Under the pieces are notes generated by a model, which was given only the letters and a program-made list of their open reading frames with translations, searched no databases and was not told where the DNA came from. This document shows, piece after piece, positions 34,030 to 42,139 of a stretch of DNA of 64,000 nucleotides (position 1 is the first letter of the stretch; the number at the start of each line of letters is the position of its first letter). The stretch comes from Chryseobacterium mucoviscidosis. Lineage in GTDB: Bacteria > Bacteroidota > Bacteroidia > Flavobacteriales > Weeksellaceae. The stretch covers positions 1 through 64,000 of the forward strand of contig NZ_MVAG01000119.1 in NCBI RefSeq assembly GCF_002177115.1, written 5' to 3'. Position numbers and translations under genes: made by a program.

Positions 34030-34461
34030 TTAAAGAACCATTGCCATTGCAGACTGTTTATTTTTAACAGCGTAGTCTTTTGCTGTTTTGCCTTTGCTGT
34101 CTTTTGCCTCTTTTTTAGCCCCGAATTTCATCAGCATTTTTGCTGCATCCATATTTCCGGAAGCTGCTGCGTTCATCAATGGAGTAACATCGCTGCATGA
34201 TTTATTTACGTCAGTTTTACTCACCAGATAATTGAACACATTTTTTTTGTTTTCTTTTACACTCAAAGAAAGTAAATCTGTTTTTGTACCATTTACTGTA
34301 TAACATTTTGAAAAATCTTCCTGACCGAAAGCTTTCTGAAAACTTTCCAGATTATCGGTACGGAACGTATTCAATTGTTCTGCTGATAACTCCTGTGCAA
34401 ATAATCCGTTGGCAAAAACAGAAAGTCCGAATAGCAAAGTTGCTGTAATTATTTTTTTCAT
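34030..34461 (-). CDS. Exported ankyrin-repeat protein
   Basis: 143 residues with a signal peptide (1-22, ANGLFAQ). A region with Cys in FSKCYTVNGTKTDLLSLSVK is followed by two to three ankyrin repeats (DVTPLMNAAASGNMDAAKML, then MKFGAKKEAKDSKGKTAKDYA). Small periplasmic ankyrin proteins often protect against oxidative stress or act as immunity proteins; nothing here decides. It lies 58 bases downstream of the S41 peptidase gene on the same strand and may share its transcript. Confidence 0.8.
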   Translation of the reverse strand: MKKIITATLLFGLSVFANGLFAQELSAEQLNTFRTDNLESFQKAFGQEDFSKCYTVNGTKTDLLSLSVKENKKNVFNYLVSKTDVNKSCSDVTPLMNAAASGNMDAAKMLMKFGAKKEAKDSKGKTAKDYAVKNKQSAMAMVL

Positions 34462-34519
34462 AAAACTTGATTTATCTAAAGAATATACAAAGCTAAATAA
34501 AATTTTTCGATCAATGTTG

Positions 34520-36700
34520 CTAATTATTAATCCATTTTGTTGCTTTTTCCAAAACTTCGTCCTTATTGTTTTTAATTCCGTCTATTGTAGGTTTTACTTC
34601 AACATCGGGAACAATTCCTATTCTCTGGGTTTCTTTTCCGTCGGGATAATAGATGCCGATTCCGCTGATCATGGTCGAAATATTTCCCGGGAGTTTTATA
34701 TCAGAAACATTTCCATCAGCTCCCGCCGTTGTAGAACCGAAAACTTTTGCATTCGGTGCGGTTCTGAAAGCCATGGTGTGATATTCCGCACTGCTTTGCG
34801 TGGTTTCATTAATTAAAATGGCAATTTTACCCTGATAAGATTTTTTTCCCGTTCCCTGAGTTTTTAAGCTTGGTGTAAAAGTGAAAAGTCCCGGCTGACT
34901 GTTGCTTGTATTCGTGAATTTTACGAAATCCGAGGATTCAGGTTTTAGCAGTTTTCCCATTTTAAAAACCACAAAATCTGAAGGATAGCTTCTGAAATCG
35001 ATAACCAAACCTTTCGTGTTTTTAATTTTTTCAAAAACTTCAGGAAGAAGATCGGCATTTACACTTCCCATATAAACATAAGCAATGTTGCCATCGAGCA
35101 TTTTAAAAAACTCTTTTGGCTCTTTTTTTATTTTAATATCTGAATAAGCATAGGTTTTTATAGTTTTTTCTTCCGTTTTTCCGTCTCTTAAAATGGTAAG
35201 ATTGATGGTTTCTGCATTGCTTCGCAACAATTTTCTCGAAATGTCCCGAAGTTGAGTAGGGTAATTGGAAGCAGGAAGATATTTCAGCATATTTTTAATG
35301 ATGTTGTCCATATTTTCACCATTAATTTCCGTGATAACATCTCCTTTTTTCAATCCGGTCTGTGTTCCTAAATTTTCGTCATAAAAGCCTTCAACCACAG
35401 GTTTGTTTTCTGCAAAAGTTAATTTTACCGGAGAATACTTTTCGCCAAAATATTTTTCAAGCGATTTGCTGTTTCCCCAAATGTTGGCATGAGTGTCGTG
35501 AATTCTTCCGATCAGTTCTAAAGAAGCGAGATTGTATTCCGTTTCGTCTTTTGCGTTGATGAATTTTGGGATAAATTCTTTGAGCACGCCTTTCCAGTCT
35601 TCTTCGATGAGGTTTTTGTAAGGAAAATAATACTGAATCATGTTCCAGTATCTGTAAAGAGAAAGCAGTCTGAAACCTTCATCAGGATACTTCATCTCTC
35701 TGTAAGGATTTTCATGCCTGAAATCAGGATTTTCTACATTCGGAAAGAAATCGACGTAATAATTGACTTTTGGCCTTTTAGCATCTTTCAGTTGTAAAAG
35801 CAGCTCTGTAAGTTCTTTCGAGAAGCCGGAACTGGTGATCCAGTCGAGATCCGGCTTGATCTTCACATTTTTAGGCTCAGAATTTTTTGCTGTCTGAAAT
35901 TTCCCTAAACCTTTGATCCAGTCTGTTAAAATCTGATCTCTCTGTTCAGCAGAAGCATTTTCAGTTTTTTTATAAATTCTGAAAAGTTCGTAATCCCAGT
36001 TGTAGTTTCCTTCGGCAACATTTGGATGATAATATTTCAGATAACCCCAGATTAATCCCAGTTTTTTAAGGTTTTCAATATTATTCTGACCGAGGTTGAT
36101 ATTGGAAATTGTAGAACCTTTATCAAATTCTTTATCAAGCTCAACCTTAGTTAATTTTTTCTCGAAAATTTTAGCATTTTCAATGTCCTTTCCGTCAATG
36201 GAAACTTTTAAGTCGTCTACCCAGATTTTTCCTTTTCCTGAAAGCAATGCTCCGATAACGATCTGTTGTGTGTTTTCCGGAGACATATTGAGGGTAACCT
36301 CATATTTTTTCCAGTCGTTTGTACCTTTCAGACCAACGTTTTGCATATTGTTAAAAGCAACTTCAGGATCAATTCTCATCCATAATCCTGCAAATCCATC
36401 CGTTACATTTTCTGTTTTGAGATATCCGGAAAGCGTAATTTTTCTTCCTGCATAATTATTGGGAAGTGTATACATGATTGCTCTGAAGCCTTCTGTTCCT
36501 TCAGATTCTATCACGGCAGATGCCTTTCCCTGCTGTTTTTCATTAAAATCTGAAAATACTTTTGCAGAATTATTTCCCATTAATTTCCATAAGGCAGGAG
36601 AATTGTTTTCCGAGGTTTCAAAATCGAGATTTTCAATTTTTTGCTGGGCAAAAGAAGTCATTCCCCATAGAAGAAATGGGACGATGAAATATTTTTTCAT
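34520..36700 (-). CDS. Exported S41-family serine peptidase
   Basis: 726 residues with a signal peptide (FAQQ, residue 19). The N-terminal ~165 residues look like a carbohydrate-binding-like jelly roll (IENLDFETSENNSPALWKL, and GKIWVDDLKVSIDG). A long helical region follows, then a PDZ-like domain (about 400-490; GLKKGDVITEINGENM), then the S41 tail-specific protease domain (about 530-715; KIAILINETTQSSAEYHTMA with catalytic Ser, then GADGNVSDIKLPGN). A periplasmic or outer-envelope role is likely. S41 enzymes process C-termini or peptides; the substrate is unknown. The -7 box TAGATTTG is at 36728-36721. Confidence 0.85.
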   Translation of the reverse strand: MKKYFIVPFLLWGMTSFAQQKIENLDFETSENNSPALWKLMGNNSAKVFSDFNEKQQGKASAVIESEGTEGFRAIMYTLPNNYAGRKITLSGYLKTENVTDGFAGLWMRIDPEVAFNNMQNVGLKGTNDWKKYEVTLNMSPENTQQIVIGALLSGKGKIWVDDLKVSIDGKDIENAKIFEKKLTKVELDKEFDKGSTISNINLGQNNIENLKKLGLIWGYLKYYHPNVAEGNYNWDYELFRIYKKTENASAEQRDQILTDWIKGLGKFQTAKNSEPKNVKIKPDLDWITSSGFSKELTELLLQLKDAKRPKVNYYVDFFPNVENPDFRHENPYREMKYPDEGFRLLSLYRYWNMIQYYFPYKNLIEEDWKGVLKEFIPKFINAKDETEYNLASLELIGRIHDTHANIWGNSKSLEKYFGEKYSPVKLTFAENKPVVEGFYDENLGTQTGLKKGDVITEINGENMDNIIKNMLKYLPASNYPTQLRDISRKLLRSNAETINLTILRDGKTEEKTIKTYAYSDIKIKKEPKEFFKMLDGNIAYVYMGSVNADLLPEVFEKIKNTKGLVIDFRSYPSDFVVFKMGKLLKPESSDFVKFTNTSNSQPGLFTFTPSLKTQGTGKKSYQGKIAILINETTQSSAEYHTMAFRTAPNAKVFGSTTAGADGNVSDIKLPGNISTMISGIGIYYPDGKETQRIGIVPDVEVKPTIDGIKNNKDEVLEKATKWINN

Positions 36701-36834
36701 AGTGATTAAATTTTTTTTGTCAAATCTAAAAAGACAGATCTGATATTATTGTTTGTGAATATTGGTTTTAAGGAAGTTTGTGAGGTTTGGGAATATTTTT
36801 AACGAATTTTTTAGTTTTAAAATCTTAAAGAATA

Positions 36835-37041
36835 TTAATCTTTTACATATTCAAGGATGTCTCCGGGTTGGCAATCGAGTGCTTTGCAGATCGCTTCCAG
36901 TGTTGAAAGCTTTACCGCTTTGGCTTTTCCGGTCTTAAGAATGGAAAGATTAGCCTGAGTAATGCCAATTTTTTCGGCAAGTTCCTGAGACTGCATTTTT
37001 CTTTTCGCCAACATGACGTCTACGTTGATGATTATTGGCAT
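36835..37041 (-). CDS. XRE-family helix-turn-helix regulator
   Basis: 68 residues, a single Cro/C1-type HTH (QELAEKIGITQANLSILKTG then LSTLEAICKALDCQPGDILE), the short YozG-like form. It starts 3 bases after the DUF2975 stop. This pairing of a DUF2975 membrane protein with a tiny XRE regulator is common in Firmicutes and Bacteroidota; the HTH probably controls its own operon. Ligand and targets are unknown. Confidence 0.9.
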   Translation of the reverse strand: MPIIINVDVMLAKRKMQSQELAEKIGITQANLSILKTGKAKAVKLSTLEAICKALDCQPGDILEYVKD

Positions 37042-37044
37042 AAA

Positions 37045-37587
37045 TTAAATTGTTAAATCATTTTCAGTTTTAAGATAAACAGCTTGCTTATAAACCTGAG
37101 AAACGATGTATATAATTGCGGATACCAAAAATAGCTGAAAATTTTGATTGTCAATGCTAAAATTAAAAGTAACTTTATTTAGCAAAGCTTCTGTAATTGT
37201 ATCACTTATAACAGAAAAACATCCTAAAGCTAAGGTGTAATTAGCAATTTTTGAAATAATCTTGTAAATTTCTAATGAAAACGGACTCTTCATCTGAATT
37301 TTATTCGCCAGTTTTAAAACATTTGAAAAAAGTATAGTTTGTAATATTCCTAATATGATTGTCATAAAAAGGATCACTATGGAAACTTCTTTTTTTAAAG
37401 ACTGAATATCCTGGATGTGTAATCTTTTACTATCTATTTTTATTTTGCTTAAAACACCAACATCAATACCGACTATTTTTGTAATCAGTAAAATAGCAAG
37501 AAGAAATATGGTTATATAGGAGATGATTAAATAAAGCCATAAAAGAGTAGTGAGAATGCTCAAAATCGTGGATGAATAATTTTTCAT
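37045..37587 (-). CDS. DUF2975 membrane protein
   Basis: 180 residues with four predicted transmembrane helices (about 12-40, 65-90, 105-130 and 145-165), the DUF2975 layout. The conserved region around KIQMKSPFSLEIYKIISKIA then NYTLALGC fits. The partner HTH gene follows immediately. The -7 box TATATTTG is at 37610-37603. No enzymatic residues were seen. The pair may act as a membrane sensor and its regulator, which is inference. Confidence 0.82.
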   Translation of the reverse strand: MKNYSSTILSILTTLLWLYLIISYITIFLLAILLITKIVGIDVGVLSKIKIDSKRLHIQDIQSLKKEVSIVILFMTIILGILQTILFSNVLKLANKIQMKSPFSLEIYKIISKIANYTLALGCFSVISDTITEALLNKVTFNFSIDNQNFQLFLVSAIIYIVSQVYKQAVYLKTENDLTI

Positions 37588-37754
37588 AGTATTTTATTAT
37601 TGCAAATATATAATTATTTATTGTTTTACGATAAAAAATTATTGAAATTTTTATTTTTTATTTTTCTGAGTTGATAAATGCGCTTCGACTGATCTGTTCA
37701 GAATCTTTTTCAGAAAACTTTTCATAAGCCAAGTTATAATCATTTTCGAATCTA

Positions 37755-37762
37755 TATTTTTG
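37755..37762 (+). promoter_or_regulatory. -7 box of the MATE transporter gene
   Basis: TATTTTTG, 20 bases before ATG 37783. No TTG at a suitable distance. Confidence 0.5.
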
Positions 37763-37782
37763 CGGAATATAAAACCGAATCC

Positions 37783-39177
37783 ATGTCAGAATATTTCAAT
37801 TTTCTTAAAAAAGCGCTAAGCGGTGAAGACGTCGACTATACCAAAGCAACGATAAGAACTGCGGTTCTTCTTCTCGCTATTCCTATGATGCTGGAAATGG
37901 CAATGGAATCTGTATTTGCATTGGTGGATCTCTATTTCGTAGGACATCTTAAAGAAAGCGGATTTGCAATACAGACAGTGGGATTAACAGAATCTGTACT
38001 CTCAGTGATGTATTCCATCGCAATCGGGATGAGTATGGCGGCAACAGCAGTGGTAGCAAGAAGAGTGGGGGAGAAAAATCCCGAACAGGCTTCCAGAAGC
38101 GCAGCGCAGGTTGTATTGGTTTCCTTTGTCATCACTTTTCTATTGAGTCTGTTGGGAGTAATTTACGCTGAGGAAATTTTAATTCTGATGGGTTCAAAGC
38201 CCGAAGCAGCAGCGTACGGAAAAGAATTCACGAGAATTATGATGGGAAGCAGTGTCATCATTATGCTTTTATTCTTAATCAACGGAATTTTTCGGGGAGC
38301 GGGAAATGCTGCTATTGCAATGAAATCTCTCTGGATCGCTAATATTGCCAATATAATTTTATGTCCGCTTTTAATCAAAGGTTTTGGTCCGGTTCCGGCA
38401 ATGGGATTAACGGGAGCGGCTTTGGCTACTACCATCGGAAGAAGTATTGGAGTGATCTATCAATTGTATCATCTTTTGATTGCAGATACGCAGATCAAAA
38501 TTCAGTCAAAATATTTTAAACCCGACTTTGAAATCATTAAATCCGTGATAAAAATTGCAACTCCCGGAATTTTTCAGTTTGTAATTGCTTCCTGCAGTTG
38601 GATTTTTCTGGCTCAACTGGTCGCAACAACCGGCGGTGAAAATGCTTCTGCAGGATATCAGACGGCTCTGCGTTTAATGATGTTCTTTTTGCTTCCGGCT
38701 TGGGGATTAAGCAACGCCGCATCAACGTTAGTCGGACAAAATATGGGAGCCAACGAAATGTTGAGAGCAGAACAGTCCGTTATGAAAACTGTAAAGTATA
38801 ATGTGATTTTTATGGTAACCGTAAGTATTATTTTCTTTTTTATGGGAGATTTTTTAGTCGGATTTTTCACCAACGAACCTGAAATTAAAACTATTGCTAC
38901 CAATGCTTTGCATATTATGGCGGTAGGATTTATTTTCTACGGAATAGGAATGGTGATGATTAATGCTTTTAACGGAGCTGGAGATACCTGGACTCCGACT
39001 TGGGTGAATTTGTGCGGATTCTGGCTGTTCCAGATTCCTTTAGCGTATTTTTTGTCCAAGTATTTCGGAATGGGACCGAAAGGTGTCTTTATATCTATTC
39101 CCGTAACCGAAACTTTAATCACCATCGTTGCTTTTATACTGTTTAAAAAAGGAAAATGGAAAATGGTAAAGGTATAA
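37783..39177 (+). CDS. MATE-family efflux transporter
   Basis: 464 residues, the usual MATE length, with twelve transmembrane helices in two pseudo-symmetric halves. Family features: RTAVLLLAIPMMLEMAMESV at the N-terminus, VGLTESVLSVMYSIAIGMSM, and the second-half counterpart ATPGIFQFVIASCSWIFLAQ. It should export organic cations or drugs using a sodium or proton gradient at the inner membrane; the coupling ion cannot be read from this. Stands alone, flanked by the divergent DUF2975 pair and THX. Confidence 0.9.
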   Translation: MSEYFNFLKKALSGEDVDYTKATIRTAVLLLAIPMMLEMAMESVFALVDLYFVGHLKESGFAIQTVGLTESVLSVMYSIAIGMSMAATAVVARRVGEKNPEQASRSAAQVVLVSFVITFLLSLLGVIYAEEILILMGSKPEAAAYGKEFTRIMMGSSVIIMLLFLINGIFRGAGNAAIAMKSLWIANIANIILCPLLIKGFGPVPAMGLTGAALATTIGRSIGVIYQLYHLLIADTQIKIQSKYFKPDFEIIKSVIKIATPGIFQFVIASCSWIFLAQLVATTGGENASAGYQTALRLMMFFLLPAWGLSNAASTLVGQNMGANEMLRAEQSVMKTVKYNVIFMVTVSIIFFFMGDFLVGFFTNEPEIKTIATNALHIMAVGFIFYGIGMVMINAFNGAGDTWTPTWVNLCGFWLFQIPLAYFLSKYFGMGPKGVFISIPVTETLITIVAFILFKKGKWKMVKV

Positions 39178-39351
39178 AAAGTATGGATGCTAGTTTTTTT
39201 TAACAAAGGTCGATTTACGCTTCAGTAATAAACTTCCAGCCTCTGTCTTTCAACCTCCCGCTACAGAATTATAAAAATTTTAACAGCTCCAATCTTTGAT
39301 TTTTACAGGGTATTTTTTAATTTCGTAGTCAATCAACTAAAATTTATTTCT

Positions 39352-39471
39352 ATGGGAAAAGGAGACAAAAAATCTAGAAGAGGTAAGATCAACAATGGAA
39401 GCTATGGAAAAAGAAGACCAAGAAAAGCTTCGAAAACAGTTGCTGCTTCAGAAGAAAAAACTAAAAATTAA
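39352..39471 (+). CDS. Small ribosomal subunit protein THX
   Basis: 39 residues, highly basic: MGKGDKKSRRGKINNGSYGK followed by RRPRKASKTVAASEEKTKN. This is the pattern of the Bacteroidota 30S protein THX, first known from Thermus, where it sits in a pocket of the 16S rRNA head. Gly/Arg/Lys-rich N-terminal half and a short acidic-tolerant tail. The start is the only ATG. A strong terminator begins 4 bases after the stop. An upstream TAATTTCG at about 39318 is a one-mismatch -7 box. Confidence 0.88.
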   Translation: MGKGDKKSRRGKINNGSYGKRRPRKASKTVAASEEKTKN

Positions 39472-39474
39472 AAT

Positions 39475-39510
39475 AAAAAGACCGGAGATTATTTTTTCTC
39501 CGGTCTTTTT
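39475..39510. terminator. Bidirectional terminator between THX and DUF937
   Basis: A perfect 14-base-pair stem, AAAAAGACCGGAGA (39475-39488) and its complement (39497-39510). A-rich on the left and T-rich on the right, so it works for both converging genes. Confidence 0.92.
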
Positions 39511-39528
39511 TATGATAACAAAATTAAA

Positions 39529-40182
39529 TTATTTTCCGAAAAATCCGCCAAGGATATCTCCCAATCCGCCTCCGCCTTGCTGCTTCTGCTGATTGCCTCC
39601 TCCAAGAACGCTCCCCAGAATGTCATTCAAAGGATTTCCGGACTGAGAATTTCCGCCGCCCAAAACGCTTCCTAAAATATCATTCAACGGATTAGACTGC
39701 TGTTGCTGAGCCTGATTGGATGCATTCCCAAGAATTCCTCCCAAAAGATCGCCTAAACCTCCTGCTCCTACATTGTTCTGTTGCTTTTCTTTTCCGATGT
39801 AGCCCATAATTACCGGAGCCAGCATCGCTAAAATAGGTCCCACTTTATCAATGGAAATTCCTGTATTTTGTGAAAGCTGATTTTCTACATTCGATTTATC
39901 TCCACCAAAAATATGGCTTAATATAGAACCTCCTTCAGCCTGTCTCGCATCTGCCTGAGAAACGTCGTCCAGAATACTTCCGTCGTGATCTTTATCCAAA
40001 GCGTTATTTAAAGCTTCAGCTTCATTCGCGTCCTGAGATTTGTTTCTAAGGTAAGAAATGATAAGCGGTGCCGCAACTGCCAGTAAAGCAATTACCTGCG
40101 TTTTGCTGATCCCGAATTTGTTTTCAGCCTGTTCAGCAACCTGGTTGCCGGTGTTCCCTGTAAGTAGGTCGATTAAACTCAT
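39529..40182 (-). CDS. DUF937 protein with Gly/Gln-rich repeats
   Basis: 217 residues. The DUF937 domain occupies about 1-135 (GISKTQVIALLAVAAPLIIS, and GISIDKVGPILAMLAPVIMG), an alpha-helical family of unknown function related to YidB-like proteins. The C-terminal third is a low-complexity tail with the repeated unit NPLNDILGSVLGGGN (twice, plus degenerate copies) and a Gly-rich end. An EF-hand-like loop DKDHDGSILDD (about 85-95) is present. The -7 box TAACTTTG is at 40220-40213. No signal peptide. Function unknown. Confidence 0.85.
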   Translation of the reverse strand: MSLIDLLTGNTGNQVAEQAENKFGISKTQVIALLAVAAPLIISYLRNKSQDANEAEALNNALDKDHDGSILDDVSQADARQAEGGSILSHIFGGDKSNVENQLSQNTGISIDKVGPILAMLAPVIMGYIGKEKQQNNVGAGGLGDLLGGILGNASNQAQQQQSNPLNDILGSVLGGGNSQSGNPLNDILGSVLGGGNQQKQQGGGGLGDILGGFFGK

Positions 40183-40305
40183 AGTTTGTGTTTATTTTAT
40201 TGTTAAGTCAACCAAAGTTATCAAAAAATATTCCCCAAAGATTTTTTTTAATCAAAATTTGAGATTTATTTTTGAAATTACCTATAAGTTATTGATTATC
40301 AATAA

Positions 40306-40815
40306 TTAATTTTTTAAGATCGGAACATTGGAACATGCTTCACCAAACATCAGCGATTTCACGATCGGCTGAAGCTGTTCAACCAGTTCGATGTACGCGT
40401 TTTCAGGAATCTCTTTGTCTGAGCAGCCTTTTACCAAGACTCTTTTTCCGCGCATTTCATCAAAATCATGGCTTTGAATGGCGTTGTGCATTAAAATAAC
40501 TTCCAGATCCTCACGGTTTCCGAAAACTATTTTTTTAGTTACTCCGGTAAGTCTTGCCGTAATCAGGAAATATGCCCAAAGCGGAACAATCGCATCCGCA
40601 GAATTGTAAACGTACACATAAGCATCACGATATTCTTCAACATCAATGGCTGCCACTTTTTCGCGGAAATCTTTTTCCTTTAAGACCATTTCCATGAAAA
40701 GAAAATCTTTAAGATCAATTCCCTTTCTGGCTCCCTTCGGAACAAGATCCGTAAGATCAAAATTGATTAAACCGCTTTCCGCAAGTTTATTCCGTATTTC
40801 AAATTCTTCTGACAT
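40306..40815 (-). CDS. DUF2480 protein
   Basis: 169 residues, matching the DUF2480 family, which is almost confined to Bacteroidota. Conserved stretches are IDLKDFLFMEMVLKEKDFRE, then YVYNSADAIVPLWAYFLITA, and the end EQLQPIVKSLMFGEACSNVP with a Cys near the C-terminus. It is cytoplasmic and of unknown function. Divergent from lpxB with promoters only 2 bases apart. Confidence 0.88.
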   Translation of the reverse strand: MSEEFEIRNKLAESGLINFDLTDLVPKGARKGIDLKDFLFMEMVLKEKDFREKVAAIDVEEYRDAYVYVYNSADAIVPLWAYFLITARLTGVTKKIVFGNREDLEVILMHNAIQSHDFDEMRGKRVLVKGCSDKEIPENAYIELVEQLQPIVKSLMFGEACSNVPILKN

Positions 40816-40825
40816 TTTTTATCAT

Positions 40826-40843
40826 TATCTTTGAACAAATTTA
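40826..40843. promoter_or_regulatory. Back-to-back promoters for lpxB (+) and DUF2480 (-)
   Basis: Plus-strand -7 box TATCTTTG at 40826-40833 and minus-strand TAAATTTG at 40843-40836. The -33 elements are poor for both. Closely spaced divergent promoters could exclude each other. Confidence 0.55.
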
Positions 40844-40893
40844 CAAATTAAGATCGTACAACGTCTTATTTGTTCTCTATTCTGATTATAGAA

Positions 40894-41997
40894 ATGAAAT
40901 ATTACATTATCGCAGGAGAGGCTTCCGGAGATTTGCACGGAAGCAATTTAATGAAAGCTTTGAAGCAGAAAGATTCCACTGCCGAATTCAGATTTTGGGG
41001 TGGCGATTTAATGGCGCAACAGGGCGGAACTTTGGTGAAACATTACCGCGATCTTGCTTTCATGGGATTTCTGGAAGTAGCCATGAATCTGCGGACCATT
41101 CTGAATAATATTAAATTCTGCAAAGAAGATATTAAAAACAACAGACCGGATGTTTTAATTCTGGTAGATTATCCCGGATTCAATTTAAGGATTGCAAAAT
41201 TTGCCAAAGAATTAGGCATTAAAGTCGTTTACTATATTTCTCCGCAGCTTTGGGCATGGAAAGAGGGTAGAGTAGAGATCATTAAAAAATATGTGGATGA
41301 AATGATGGTGATCCTTCCGTTTGAGGAAGATTTCTACACAAAACATGGGGTACATTCGCATTTTGTAGGTCATCCGTTGTTGGATGCGATTTCAACGCTG
41401 CAAAATATTGACGTTGAAGAATTTAAAAAGGAAAATAACTTAAACGAGAAAGAAATTATTGCGCTTTTGCCGGGTTCCAGAAAACAGGAAGTGGAAAAAA
41501 TGCTGGAAATGATGCTTTCTGTAAGACCTTACTTTAAAGAATATCAGTTCGTTATTGCAGGAGCGCCGAGTTTGCCGAAAGAATTTTATCAGAATTATGT
41601 AGACGAAAATGTACATTTTGTTTCCAATAAAACGTATGATTTGCTGAGGTGTTCGAAAGCAGCTTTGGTAACATCGGGAACAGCTACCTTAGAAACTGCT
41701 TTACTGAATGTTCCTGAAGTAGTTTGCTACCGGGGAAGCAAAATTTCTTATGCGATTGCGAAAAGGCTCGTTAAAAACATAAAATATATTTCGTTGGTAA
41801 ATTTGATTATGGATCGTGAAGTTGTTAAAGAGCTGATCCAGAACGATCTTAATACCAAAAATCTTGTTGAAGAATTAAAGAAAGTTCTTGAAGGCGAAAA
41901 AAGATCTCAGCTTTTAAGAGATTACGAATTGTTGAGAGAAAAACTAGGCGGAAAAGGAGCCAGTGAAAATGCGGCGGATGTCATTTTAAAGGTTTAA
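40894..41997 (+). CDS. lpxB: Lipid-A-disaccharide synthase
   Basis: 367 residues from ATG 40894 (MKYYIIAGEASGDLHGSNLM). An in-frame TTG at 40870 adds no conserved sequence. GT-B glycosyltransferase of family 19: the N-terminal motif GEASGDLHG, YYISPQLWAWKEGRVEIIKK in the middle, and LLPGSRKQEVEKML and SGTATLETALL in the C-terminal donor-binding half. It joins UDP-2,3-diacylglucosamine and lipid X to form the lipid A disaccharide at the inner face of the inner membrane, and so shows a lipopolysaccharide-bearing Gram-negative cell. A terminator follows. Confidence 0.96.
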   Translation: MKYYIIAGEASGDLHGSNLMKALKQKDSTAEFRFWGGDLMAQQGGTLVKHYRDLAFMGFLEVAMNLRTILNNIKFCKEDIKNNRPDVLILVDYPGFNLRIAKFAKELGIKVVYYISPQLWAWKEGRVEIIKKYVDEMMVILPFEEDFYTKHGVHSHFVGHPLLDAISTLQNIDVEEFKKENNLNEKEIIALLPGSRKQEVEKMLEMMLSVRPYFKEYQFVIAGAPSLPKEFYQNYVDENVHFVSNKTYDLLRCSKAALVTSGTATLETALLNVPEVVCYRGSKISYAIAKRLVKNIKYISLVNLIMDREVVKELIQNDLNTKNLVEELKKVLEGEKRSQLLRDYELLREKLGGKGASENAADVILKV

Positions 41998-42015
41998 AAA
42001 ATCAAATAAACTATA

Positions 42016-42050
42016 AAAAATCGTAGAAAATTTTTCTGCGATTTTTCTTT
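42016..42050 (+). terminator. Intrinsic terminator after lpxB
   Basis: AAAAATCGTAGAAAA (42016-42030) pairs with TTTTTCTGCGATTTTT (42031-42046) with one T-G pair; T-rich end. A tight loop forms within the A/T stretch. Confidence 0.75.
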
Positions 42051-42095
42051 TATATCATGAATTTAAGTCAAAATTTAAGATTTTAAAATTTTGAT

Positions 42096-42126
42096 TTGCC
42101 GATTGATATTCAATTAAATATTTTTG
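42096..42126 (+). promoter_or_regulatory. Promoter of the comEC gene
   Basis: -33 TTG at 42096-42098, a 20-base spacer, -7 TATTTTTG at 42119-42126. The predicted start of transcription is a few bases before the TTG start codon at 42140. Confidence 0.7.
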
Positions 42127-42139
42127 AGATGCACAAATT

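Noticed and set aside
40270..40315. Palindrome TTATTGATTATCAATAA near the DUF2480 stop as a terminator
   Set aside because: It is an A/T-only short stem and overlaps the 3' end of the gene; similar sequences arise by chance in this AT-rich DNA.
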